Translations under genes and position numbers: made by a program
The notes under the pieces: model-generated
Databases searched by the model: none
What the model was told of the DNA's origin: nothing
What the model saw: the letters and a program-made list of their open reading frames with translations, nothing else
Shown here: piece after piece, positions 56,286 through 64,000 of the stretch
Position numbering within the stretch: the first letter of the stretch is position 1
Layout of the letters: the number at the start of each line of letters is the position of its first letter
Assembly (NCBI GenBank): GCA_002840895.1
Contig: PHCZ01000001.1
Coordinates: forward strand, 310,001 to 374,000
From: Bacteroidetes bacterium HGW-Bacteroidetes-8
Lineage (GTDB): Bacteria > Bacteroidota > Bacteroidia > Bacteroidales > UBA932
Direction of reading: 5' to 3'
Length of the DNA: 64,000 nucleotides

Positions 56286-58391
56286 TCAACTTATCTGAGA
56301 ATAGTCTCTCTGCTCTCTTTTTAACTGGGATAGAGAAACTCTTAGCTGTGCATTTTTTTGGGTTTCAAGCTGAGGATCCTCCTGTAGTATATCTGCTGCA
56401 ACTCTTCTCGCCTCTTCGAGAATCTGAGAGTCTTTTGCAAGGTTGGATAGTCTGAGGTCTACAGGAAGTCCACTCTGCATTGTCCCCTCCATATCTCCCG
56501 GACCTCTCATTCTTAAATCTGCCTCTGCCAGTTCAAACCCATCATTTGTAGAGCACATTAGTTCAATTCTGTGACGTGACTCTTTTGAGAGTTTATGGCC
56601 TGTCATAAGTATACACCAAGACTCATCTGAACCTCTTCCCACTCTTCCTCTAAGTTGATGGAGCTGTGACAGACCGAACCTCTCTGCACTCTCAATCATC
56701 ATTACTGAGGCATTTGGGACATCAACACCAACCTCAATAACGGATGTAGATACCAGAATGTTCGCGTTTCCTGTTACAAATAGATTCATATCGTGAGCTT
56801 TGTCTTCATTTTTTTGCTGCCCGTGTACAACAGCAGTGACATATTCAGGAGCTTTGAACTCTTCAATAATATGCATATACCCTTGTTGAAGATTTTTGTA
56901 ATCCATTGTTTCGCTCTCCTTTATAAGTGGGTAGACAATGAAAATCTGACGACCACTCTTTATCTTCTCCTTCATAAAGGAGTAGATGCGCCCTCTCTGT
57001 GTGTCATTTGAGTGTATTGTTTTAACAGGCTTTCTTCCCGGAGGTAACTCATCGATAACTGATACATCCAGATCTCCATAAAGAGTCATTGCCAGAGTTC
57101 TTGGAATCGGGGTGGCAGTCATTACCAATATATGGGGCATCTTCTCTCCCTTGCTCCACAATTTTGCCCGCTGATCTACCCCGAACCTATGCTGCTCATC
57201 AATCACTGCAAATCCCAGGTTGAGGAACTGAACACTCTCTTCGATAAGTGCGTGGGTACCGAAAAGTATATCTATTTCGCCATTAAGCAGCCCCTCTGAT
57301 ATCACTTTACGCTCTTTTTTCTTAGTGCTGCCGGTGAGCAGTGCAACCTTTACCCCTAAGTTGCCAAGAAGCTTCTCTGCCCCACGAAAGTGCTGTCCTG
57401 CAAGAACTTCGGTTGGAGCCATTACGCAGGATTGATAGCCATTGTCCTTTGCCAGCAGAGCTGTCAAAATTGCCACCATTGTCTTTCCGCTCCCCACATC
57501 TCCCTGGAGTAACCGATTCATCTGCCGGCCACTTACAATATCTGACCGAATCTCCTTTATTACCCTCTTTTGTGCATTGGTGAGTTCAAACGGCAGATTT
57601 TTGTAGCAATCGTTAAAGCTATCTCCAACTTTAGGCATAAATATTCCGTTGTTCACCCTCTCCCTAAAACTTTTTTGTTTGAGAAGAGATAGTTGCAGAT
57701 AGAACAGCTCTTCAAACTTAAGCCTGTAAAGTGCAGATGAGAGAGCTCTTAAATCTTTTGGAAAGTGGATATTGTTAACTGCATCGTGAAACGAAAACAG
57801 ATTTTTTTGTTGAACCAAATAGAACGGCAGAGTCTCGTTAAGCGAACCTTCACTCTGTTTAAGCAGAGTTGCTATAACCCTACCAATCTGTTTATTACCA
57901 AATCCTGAGTTGCGCAGTCTCTCGGTAGAGGGGTATACTCCAATCATATTCCCCACATAGATAGGATTCTCTTCGGTTGCAGCCTCCACCTCCGGATGCA
58001 CCATATTCAAAACCTGATTAAAAATGGTGGGTTTCCCGAAAATAATATACTCATTATGAGGTTTAAGCCACTCCTTAATCCACTTGATACCCTGAAAAAA
58101 TATCAGCTCAATGGAGCCAGTGGCATCCGTAAATGTTGCTGTTAATCTTTTTGAGCGCCCTTTATCTCCCAGTTGATTTATTTTTGTAATCTTTCCCCTC
58201 AGCTGAATATAGCTCATACCCGGCTCCACCTCAGAGACTGAGTAGATTTTTGTCCTGTCTATATACCTGAACGGAAAAAATAGCAACAGATCCCTGAAGG
58301 TTTTGATATTGAGCTCGCTGGCTAAAAGCTCTGCCCTTTTGGGTCCAACTCCGGGGAGGTATTTTATATCGCTGTCCAGTATAGATGACAT
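56286..58391 (-). CDS. recG: ATP-dependent DNA helicase RecG
   Basis: The protein has 701 residues. An N-terminal wedge/OB domain ([34 protein letters not shown]) precedes the SF2 helicase: Walker [27 protein letters not shown], the RecG-type DEQH box [50 protein letters not shown], and [17 protein letters not shown]. The C-terminal TRG-like element follows. It remodels stalled replication forks. It is divergent from pdxA. Confidence 0.96.
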   Translation of the reverse strand: MSSILDSDIKYLPGVGPKRAELLASELNIKTFRDLLLFFPFRYIDRTKIYSVSEVEPGMSYIQLRGKITKINQLGDKGRSKRLTATFTDATGSIELIFFQGIKWIKEWLKPHNEYIIFGKPTIFNQVLNMVHPEVEAATEENPIYVGNMIGVYPSTERLRNSGFGNKQIGRVIATLLKQSEGSLNETLPFYLVQQKNLFSFHDAVNNIHFPKDLRALSSALYRLKFEELFYLQLSLLKQKSFRERVNNGIFMPKVGDSFNDCYKNLPFELTNAQKRVIKEIRSDIVSGRQMNRLLQGDVGSGKTMVAILTALLAKDNGYQSCVMAPTEVLAGQHFRGAEKLLGNLGVKVALLTGSTKKKERKVISEGLLNGEIDILFGTHALIEESVQFLNLGFAVIDEQHRFGVDQRAKLWSKGEKMPHILVMTATPIPRTLAMTLYGDLDVSVIDELPPGRKPVKTIHSNDTQRGRIYSFMKEKIKSGRQIFIVYPLIKESETMDYKNLQQGYMHIIEEFKAPEYVTAVVHGQQKNEDKAHDMNLFVTGNANILVSTSVIEVGVDVPNASVMMIESAERFGLSQLHQLRGRVGRGSDESWCILMTGHKLSKESRHRIELMCSTNDGFELAEADLRMRGPGDMEGTMQSGLPVDLRLSNLAKDSQILEEARRVAADILQEDPQLETQKNAQLRVSLSQLKREQRDYSQIS

Positions 58392-58456
58392 AATACAAAT
58401 ATACGAATCTTATCTAAAATTTGTATCTTGCATAAATTTACGGAGATTAACTGTTT

Positions 58457-59521
58457 ATGAAAAATAAGATAGTAGTTGGAATAACTCAGGGCGACAGTAA
58501 TGGCATAGGCTATGAGGTTATAATTAAGGCTTTAACAGACGCGAGAATTTTTGATATCTGCACCCCGGTAATATACGGCTCCTCTAAAATGTTCGGGTTT
58601 TATAAAAAATGTGTGTCAGAGGCAGAGAGCCTCACTACAAATGTTATATCAAAACCTGGTGAGGCACACGCAAAGAGAATAAATCTTATTAACTGTATTC
58701 CTGAGAGCTATAATTTAGAGCCGGGAAGAGAGAGTGAAGACGGGGCCAAAGCCGCCCTTACTGCGCTTGAGGCAGCCGTTAAAGATCTTAAAAATGGATT
58801 TATAGATGTTTTGGTTACAGCTCCTTTCAATAAATCCGGAGTTTCAAAAGAGGGGTTCTCCTTCCCGGGTCACACCGAGTATCTTACCAAGATGTTTAAT
58901 GCAGATGAGTCGCTTATGTTTATGGTCTCACACTCCCTTAAAGTAGGTTTGGTAACCAACCATCTCTCAATTGCAATGGTCTCGGGAGCAATTAACTCTG
59001 CACTTATAATAAAGAAAATAAAGCTTATGTCAGATTCACTCAAACGTGATTTTGCAGTTGACAGACCTAAGATTGCAGTTTTATCCCTTAACCCTCACAG
59101 TGGAGATCACGGGCTTATGGGAAAAGAGGAGGAGGAGATAATAAAACCTGCAATACAGGAGCTTTTTGAAAAGGGGGAGCTTGTCTTTGGCCCTTTCCCA
59201 TCTGATGGCTTCTTTGCATCTGATTATACAGGTAGATTTGATGCCGTTCTTGCAATGTATCACGACCAGGGAATGATCCCATTTAAATCACTCTCTCACG
59301 ATGCAGGAGTAAACTTTACCGCAGGTCTCTCAGTTGTGAGATGCTCTCCGGATCACGGAACTGCATATGATTTGGCAGGGAAAGGCAAAGCAAACCACCT
59401 CTCGATGCTTGCATCAATCTACACCGCTTGCGATATCTACAGGAACAGAGAGAATTACGATCTGTTAAGGGCAAATCCGTTAAGAGTGGAGATGCCTGTT
59501 GGCAACAGAGAGAATGATTAA
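58457..59521 (+). CDS. pdxA: 4-hydroxythreonine-4-phosphate dehydrogenase
   Basis: The protein has 354 residues. It has GITQGDSNGIGYEVI at the N-terminus, VTAPFNKSGVSKEGFSFPGHTEYL in the centre, LSLNPHSGDHGLMGKEE, and the metal-binding MYHDQGMIPFKSL with RCSPDHGTAYDLAGKG. It oxidises 4-phosphohydroxy-L-threonine in the DXP-dependent pyridoxal phosphate route. It overlaps the rnhA start by 8 bp. Confidence 0.95.
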   Translation: MKNKIVVGITQGDSNGIGYEVIIKALTDARIFDICTPVIYGSSKMFGFYKKCVSEAESLTTNVISKPGEAHAKRINLINCIPESYNLEPGRESEDGAKAALTALEAAVKDLKNGFIDVLVTAPFNKSGVSKEGFSFPGHTEYLTKMFNADESLMFMVSHSLKVGLVTNHLSIAMVSGAINSALIIKKIKLMSDSLKRDFAVDRPKIAVLSLNPHSGDHGLMGKEEEEIIKPAIQELFEKGELVFGPFPSDGFFASDYTGRFDAVLAMYHDQGMIPFKSLSHDAGVNFTAGLSVVRCSPDHGTAYDLAGKGKANHLSMLASIYTACDIYRNRENYDLLRANPLRVEMPVGNREND

Positions 59522-60014
59522 CATCTATACAGATGGTGCAGCAAGAGGCAACCCCGGTCCCGGAGGGTGGGGAGCACTTTTGCGTTCCGGATCTCACTCC
59601 AAAGAGCTATCAGGTGGTTTTTTGTGCACAACTAATAATAGGATGGAGTTATATGCGGTAATAGTTGCTCTTGAGGCAATTAAGAAAAAAAATGCCGAGG
59701 TCACAGTATATTCAGACTCCAGTTATGTTTGCGACGCAGTGAATAAGAGCTGGCTCTTTGGGTGGGAGAAAAAGGGTTTTGCAAAGAAGAAAAATCCGGA
59801 TTTGTGGATCCGTTTTCTTGAAGTATACCGGAGACACAATGTAAAACTTGTATGGATAAAGGGCCATAACGGCCATTTGGAAAACGAGAGATGCGATCGA
59901 CTTGCCGTAAATGCTTCTATGGCAGATAATTTACCTGAAGATATCGGATACCTTAAACAGTGCGTGGAGCGTAGTCCTGATTCCTCAGCCACGGCAGGAA
60001 CCCTGCCTCTATAA
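59514..60014 (+). CDS. rnhA: Ribonuclease HI
   Basis: The track begins at a TTG; the ATG at 59514 (MINIYTDGAARGNPGPGGWG) gives 166 residues and overlaps the pdxA stop. Catalytic acids are seen in YTDGAARGNPG, NNRMELYAVI, VYSDSSYV and ENERCDRLA; the loop WIKGHNGHLENE is typical. It degrades RNA in RNA-DNA hybrids. Its last 62 bp overlap the 3' end of the convergent mqnC gene, so the two transcripts are complementary there. Confidence 0.95.
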   Translation: MINIYTDGAARGNPGPGGWGALLRSGSHSKELSGGFLCTTNNRMELYAVIVALEAIKKKNAEVTVYSDSSYVCDAVNKSWLFGWEKKGFAKKKNPDLWIRFLEVYRRHNVKLVWIKGHNGHLENERCDRLAVNASMADNLPEDIGYLKQCVERSPDSSATAGTLPL

Positions 60015-61044
60015 TTGCTCGCTCTATCATCTTTGCATCAGCTCTATTTGAAGCACCTGCAGATGAGACAACATTCTCCTCAATCATTATTGATCCCATA
60101 TCATCTGCACCACAGTGTAGTGCCAACTTTGCACACTCTATCCCTATTGTGAGCCACGAGGCTTGAATATGGGGAATATTGTTGAGTAATATACGACTGA
60201 TTGCCACCATTTTTAAATGGTCTACAGCTGTAGGTTTGAGAACAATATCACTCATAGTAAGCTTGGTTCCTTTGATCTGCATAGGCCAGCAGATAAATGC
60301 ACGAAACCCGGGTGAATCAGTCGGTTTTTTTGACTGGATATCTCTTAAAAGAATAAGATGCTCCATCCTTTCGGCAAGAGTTTCAATGTGGCCGTATACC
60401 ATTGTGGCTGTTGTACTAATATTCATTTTATGAGCACACTCCATAACATCTCTCCAGGCATCTACCCCCGGCTTTCCCGGTGAGAGTATCTTACGGACTC
60501 TGTCAGAGAGAATCTCCGCCCCTGCCCCCGGAAGTGAATCCAGCCCTACAGCCTTAAGCCTTGTGAGGGTCTGCTCAATTGTGAGTTTACTTAGCCTAGC
60601 AATATGCCACACCTCAGGTGGCCCCAGTGCGTTTAGTTTAATAGTTGGATATATCTCTTTTATCTTTGTGAAGAGATCTTCATAGAATGTAATATCGTAA
60701 TGTGGATGAAGCCCCCCTTGCAACAAGAGCTGATCTCCGCCGTAACTTATAAGTTCATCTATCTTTTGCCTGTACTCCTCAATTGTGGTAGTATATGATT
60801 GCTCTCTTTGTGAGAGGGTGCAGTGGAAGTTGCAGAATTTGCACCCCGAGATGCATACATTTGTATAGTTTACATTTCTGTCTATCTGCCAGCTAACTCT
60901 CCTTTGTGGTATTTTTTGGAAACGTATCTTGTTTGCAACTGAGAGTAAATCCGGGACAGAGCTGTTTTCATAAATATATATTGCCTCTTCCAAAGATATC
61001 TCATCACCCTGCAGAGCTCTGCTAAAAACATCCTCAATCTTCAT
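59953..61044 (-). CDS. mqnC: Cyclic dehypoxanthinyl futalosine synthase (radical SAM)
   Basis: The protein has 363 residues. The radical-SAM cluster motif is CISGCKFC in VNYTNVCISGCKFCNFHC. Further MqnC-like features are LLLQGGLHPHYDITFYEDLF, LNALGPPEVWH, LDSLPGAGAEILSDRVRKILSPGK, TTATMVYGHIET and WPMQIKGT. CofH and MqnE are related, but the PGAGAEI and length fit MqnC best. It forms cyclic DHFL in the futalosine menaquinone pathway and so links functionally to the UbiD gene at 21-22.6 kb. It is convergent and overlapping with rnhA. Confidence 0.9.
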   Translation of the reverse strand: MKIEDVFSRALQGDEISLEEAIYIYENSSVPDLLSVANKIRFQKIPQRRVSWQIDRNVNYTNVCISGCKFCNFHCTLSQREQSYTTTIEEYRQKIDELISYGGDQLLLQGGLHPHYDITFYEDLFTKIKEIYPTIKLNALGPPEVWHIARLSKLTIEQTLTRLKAVGLDSLPGAGAEILSDRVRKILSPGKPGVDAWRDVMECAHKMNISTTATMVYGHIETLAERMEHLILLRDIQSKKPTDSPGFRAFICWPMQIKGTKLTMSDIVLKPTAVDHLKMVAISRILLNNIPHIQASWLTIGIECAKLALHCGADDMGSIMIEENVVSSAGASNRADAKMIERAIIEAGFLPWLRNQDYAPRTV

Positions 61045-61110
61045 CTGATTTCTGTTAATGTGTACAGGGGCAAAAGTAAAAGTTTTATTTAGATAATGTT
61101 ACAAATTGGG

Positions 61111-61118
61111 TATATTTG
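61111..61118 (+). promoter_or_regulatory. -7 box for gpsA
   Basis: TATATTTG matches TAnnTTTG and lies 32 bp upstream of the ATG. Confidence 0.55.
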
Positions 61119-61150
61119 TGAGATAAATCATATCCATAAGTCTTATTTAG

Positions 61151-62164
61151 ATGAATAATTTCTTTGATGGTGATAATCTGCGCTATGCAATGATTGGCAG
61201 CGGAAGCTGGGCAACTGCTCTGGCAAAACTTATCCTTAATAATCAGGAGAGTATATCCTGGTATGTTCGTGATGACGAGATGATTGATCAAATCAACAGA
61301 ACACAGCATAACCCCTACTATTTACCGGCAGTAAAGTTTGATCCCAAAAGAGTCCGGATGAGTTCAGATATTAATGAGATCATATCTGAATCGGATGTTT
61401 TGGTCTTTTGTGTACCGAGTGCCTACTTCCTTAAAGAGGCCGAAAGCATCAATCTCTCTTTGGAAGATAAGTTTATAATAAGTGCAATAAAGGGTATAAT
61501 TCCCGGAGACAATATTACAATCGCAGAGTATTTTAATCAGAAATTCGAAATCCCTTTCAGTAGGATTGGTGTTGTAAGCGGCCCTTGTCACGCAGAGGAG
61601 GTTGCTATGGAGAAGCTATCCTATTTGACACTCTCCAGTAAACATATTGAGGTTGCAAGATCTATCTGCGATATCTTCTCCTGCGAGTATATAAAAACTG
61701 TTCCCGGAACAGATATCTACGGAGTTGAGTATGCTGCTGTGTTAAAAAATATATATGCAGTTGCTGCCGGAGTGTGTCACTCTCTCTCTTATGGAGATAA
61801 CTTTATGGCAGTGCTCATTACCAGCTCTTTTCACGAGATGAGAGATTTTCTTCACGCCTCACATCCGGACCCTAAACGTAAGACATCCACATCTGCATAC
61901 CTGGGAGATCTTCTTGTTACCTGCTACTCTCAGTTCAGTCGAAACAGAACCTTTGGAAGTATGATTGGTAAGGGTTACTCGGTACAATCTGCACAGGTGG
62001 AGATGAATATGGTTGCAGAGGGCTATTATGGTACTAAATGCATTTTTGAGATAAATAAGAAGTATGGGGTTCATATGCCAATTGCAGAGGCTATGTACAG
62101 AATATTGTACGAGGATAAATACCCTGCCTATATAATCAAACAACTCTCAGAAAACTTGCAGTAA
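61151..62164 (+). CDS. gpsA: Glycerol-3-phosphate dehydrogenase [NAD(P)+]
   Basis: The protein has 337 residues. The Rossmann motif AMIGSGSWATALAKLI is near the N-terminus, then ISAIKGIIP, VVSGPCHAEEV, GVEYAAVLKNIYAVAAGVCHSL with the catalytic Lys, and GDLLVTCYSQFSRNRTFG. It makes sn-glycerol-3-phosphate for phospholipid synthesis. It is followed by pgi after 5 bp. Confidence 0.95.
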   Translation: MNNFFDGDNLRYAMIGSGSWATALAKLILNNQESISWYVRDDEMIDQINRTQHNPYYLPAVKFDPKRVRMSSDINEIISESDVLVFCVPSAYFLKEAESINLSLEDKFIISAIKGIIPGDNITIAEYFNQKFEIPFSRIGVVSGPCHAEEVAMEKLSYLTLSSKHIEVARSICDIFSCEYIKTVPGTDIYGVEYAAVLKNIYAVAAGVCHSLSYGDNFMAVLITSSFHEMRDFLHASHPDPKRKTSTSAYLGDLLVTCYSQFSRNRTFGSMIGKGYSVQSAQVEMNMVAEGYYGTKCIFEINKKYGVHMPIAEAMYRILYEDKYPAYIIKQLSENLQ

Positions 62165-62169
62165 AGGTT

Positions 62170-63516
62170 ATGAAAGAGATAGTAAACAGAGTAAATGTAG
62201 ACATCAAGGGTGTTGCGCCCTTTATTGATGAGAGCGAACTAAACAGTTTTAGCAAAGAGGCTCAGGGTGCTTTTAAAACTCTAGTTGAGGGTAGCGGCAG
62301 AGGAAACGACTTTCTGGGGTGGGTTAATCTCCCTTCCAAAATTTTATCCTCCCACATTGAAATTTTTAATGAGATAGCACAGGAGTGGAGAGGGGTGGAA
62401 GTTGTGGTGGTAATTGGAATCGGAGGCTCGTATCTGGGCTCAAAAGCTGCACTTGAGGCTCTTTCACACCACTTTAGTCTACATTTGGGCAAGAGTGAGT
62501 GGCCAAAAATTGTCTTTGCAGGGCAAAACCTTAGCGAAGAGTATATGTCGGAGCTTATGGACCTTCTTAAGGAGAGTGACTTTGCTACAATTGTTATCTC
62601 AAAATCCGGCACCACAACAGAGCCGGCTGTGGCGTTTCGCATAATTAAGAATCTTTTGGAGCAGAAGTATGGAAAAGAGCGGGCTGCCGGCAGAATTGTT
62701 GCAGTTACAGACAGCTCTATAGGTGCTTTAAAAAAACTTGCAGATGAACAGGGTTATAGAACTTTCATAATTCCGGACGATATTGGCGGCAGATACTCAG
62801 TTTTAACTCCGGTTGGGCTCCTTCCAATTGCTGTGGCCGGGTTTGATATTGATAAGATGGTTTTGGGAGCTGCAGATATGGAGAAGGTATGTATGGAGCC
62901 GGGAGAAGATAACCCCGCTATAAAATATGCTGCTGTGAGGAACCTTCTCTACTCAAAAGGCAAGAAGATAGAGATACTTGTGAACTTTAATCCTAAACTT
63001 CAATATTTTTCGGAGTGGTGGAAGCAGCTTTTTGGAGAGAGTGAAGGTAAAGAGGGTAAGGGTATATTTCCGGCTTCGGTAAATTTCACATCTGACCTCC
63101 ACTCAATGGGGCAGTATGTACAGGACGGAGAGAGAACCCTTTTTGAAACCGTAATTACAGTTAGTAGCTCTAACAGATCCCTCTCAATTATAAACGACCC
63201 CGATAACCTTGATGGTCTCAATTTTCTCTCGGGTAAGTCCATCGACGAGTGTAATAAGATGGCAGAGCTGGGAACAATGCTGGCTCATATAGATGGAGGA
63301 GTTCCAAATATCAGAATTGAGATACCGGCAATTAATGAGTACTACATTGGTGCGCTATTCTACTTTTTTGAATTTGCGTGCGGTGTAAGCGCCTATATAT
63401 TGGGGATAAACCCTTTTGACCAACCTGGTGTTGAGGACTATAAGAGAAATATGTTTGCCCTGTTGGGTAAACCCGGTTTTGAAGAGCTCTCCAAAAGATT
63501 AAGAGATAGACTATAG
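62170..63516 (+). CDS. pgi: Glucose-6-phosphate isomerase
   Basis: The protein has 448 residues, the short bacterial type. Family signatures include VVIGIGGSYLGSKAALEAL, VISKSGTTTEPAVAFRI, DDIGGRYSVLTPVGLLPIAVAG, SDLHSMGQYVQDG and NPFDQPGVEDYKRNMFALLG. It interconverts glucose-6-phosphate and fructose-6-phosphate. It is in one operon with gpsA and perhaps the next gene (22 bp gap). Confidence 0.96.
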   Translation: MKEIVNRVNVDIKGVAPFIDESELNSFSKEAQGAFKTLVEGSGRGNDFLGWVNLPSKILSSHIEIFNEIAQEWRGVEVVVVIGIGGSYLGSKAALEALSHHFSLHLGKSEWPKIVFAGQNLSEEYMSELMDLLKESDFATIVISKSGTTTEPAVAFRIIKNLLEQKYGKERAAGRIVAVTDSSIGALKKLADEQGYRTFIIPDDIGGRYSVLTPVGLLPIAVAGFDIDKMVLGAADMEKVCMEPGEDNPAIKYAAVRNLLYSKGKKIEILVNFNPKLQYFSEWWKQLFGESEGKEGKGIFPASVNFTSDLHSMGQYVQDGERTLFETVITVSSSNRSLSIINDPDNLDGLNFLSGKSIDECNKMAELGTMLAHIDGGVPNIRIEIPAINEYYIGALFYFFEFACGVSAYILGINPFDQPGVEDYKRNMFALLGKPGFEELSKRLRDRL

Positions 63517-63538
63517 AGACCCTCTAAATAGAATAACT

Positions 63539-64000
63539 ATGAAATTTCTAAGGGAGGTTGCCCGCCGTTTCTATGAAAGAGATGGGGATAAAATTGGCGA
63601 ACTATGTTTTGTCTTCCCTAACAGGCGGTCCGGACTCTTTTTTCAGAATTACCTTGGTGAGATGGTTGAAAAACCTCTCTTCTCTCCTGCAATTTTTACT
63701 ATAAACGATCTTATTCTCTCTCTCTCCAAAATGAGGGAGGCAGATTCAACCGAGTCTCTTTTTCTGCTATATTCTCTCTATCTGGAGATATCGGGTTCTC
63801 AGGAGAGTTTCGATGAGTTTGTATATTGGGGCGAGATAATCCTGAGTGACTTTAACGATACCGATAAATTCCTTGCAGACCCTAAAAGACTCTTTGCAAA
63901 CATCAAAGATCTTAAAGAGATTGAGAGTGACTACTCCTTTCTCACAGAAGATCAATTATCGGCTGTCAAGAGCTTCTGGGAGGGATTTCTTCCGGAGGGA
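63539..64000 (+). CDS. AddB-like PD-(D/E)XK nuclease/helicase subunit (partial)
   Basis: It is open from the ATG at 63539 to the window end (154 codons) and absent from the track because no stop is reached. The start MKFLREVARRFYERDGDK, then ELCFVFPNRRSGLFFQNYLGEM, is typical of the Bacteroidota AddB-like protein that pairs with a UvrD-type subunit in double-strand break processing. EIILSDFNDTDKFLADPKRLFANIKDL also fits. The helicase-like core and the C-terminal nuclease lie outside the window. Confidence 0.85.
   Translation, partial: MKFLREVARRFYERDGDKIGELCFVFPNRRSGLFFQNYLGEMVEKPLFSPAIFTINDLILSLSKMREADSTESLFLLYSLYLEISGSQESFDEFVYWGEIILSDFNDTDKFLADPKRLFANIKDLKEIESDYSFLTEDQLSAVKSFWEGFLPEG

Overview
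The window is ordinary chromosomal DNA of a member of the phylum Bacteroidota, most likely order Bacteroidales. The support is a SusC/SusD pair with a FecR anti-sigma and an ECF sigma factor, TAnnTTTG-type -7 promoter boxes, a tmRNA whose tag reads GNNNYALAA, MsrB-MsrA and AddB-like proteins of Bacteroidota type, and futalosine-pathway menaquinone genes. I see no rRNA, tRNA, CRISPR array, insertion sequence or prophage.

Layout. (1) 1-5.1 kb, minus strand: a Kai-like signalling operon, kaiC, kaiB, kaiB, a PAS protein and a soluble hybrid histidine kinase with 14-15 tandem 21-residue coiled-coil repeats; no kaiA is visible. (2) 5.2-6.6 kb: a secreted NodB-type deacetylase with an altered motif. 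(3) 6.7-13.1 kb, minus: esterase, phosphoesterase, a Cache-PAS-CBS-DUF294 sensor, DUF485 and an ActP-type symporter, an apparent acetate/monocarboxylate uptake operon with its own sensor. (4) 13.1-18.6 kb, plus: PgpH-like HD phosphodiesterase, ChrA, an AsmA-like/GT51 transglycosylase, then the 3' stump of a beta-propeller gene in a block of different codon use. (5) 18.6-30.9 kb, minus: lipoprotein, tmRNA, LysE, UbiD, an FAD/Fe-S oxidoreductase, thioredoxin protein, coaD, dapF, an lpxB-ogt fusion and surE. (6) 31.1-38.0 kb, plus: gapA, an orphan 4HB-HAMP membrane protein with trkH, a RecD-like helicase, DPP IV. (7) 38.1-47.8 kb: a SusC/SusD locus with a large thioredoxin/DsbD-alpha-like protein, FecR and a divergent ECF sigma gene without an ATG start. 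(8) 47.8-48.3 kb: a roughly 360-bp imperfect inverted repeat. (9) 48.4-64 kb: an exported protein, yicC, glnS, MATE, msrBA, an Arg-rich exported protein, nfo, recG, pdxA, rnhA, mqnC, gpsA, pgi and the start of an addB-like gene.

The most notable items are the Kai operon with its repeat-bearing kinase, a candidate plus-strand antisense small RNA over the susC leader (own -7 box and a strong intrinsic terminator, resembling the DonS type of Bacteroides), the long inverted repeat near 48 kb, the LpxB-Ogt fusion, and a 3'-UTR element that recurs downstream of two, possibly three, genes. All functional calls are from reading translated sequence and motifs; no database search was run.
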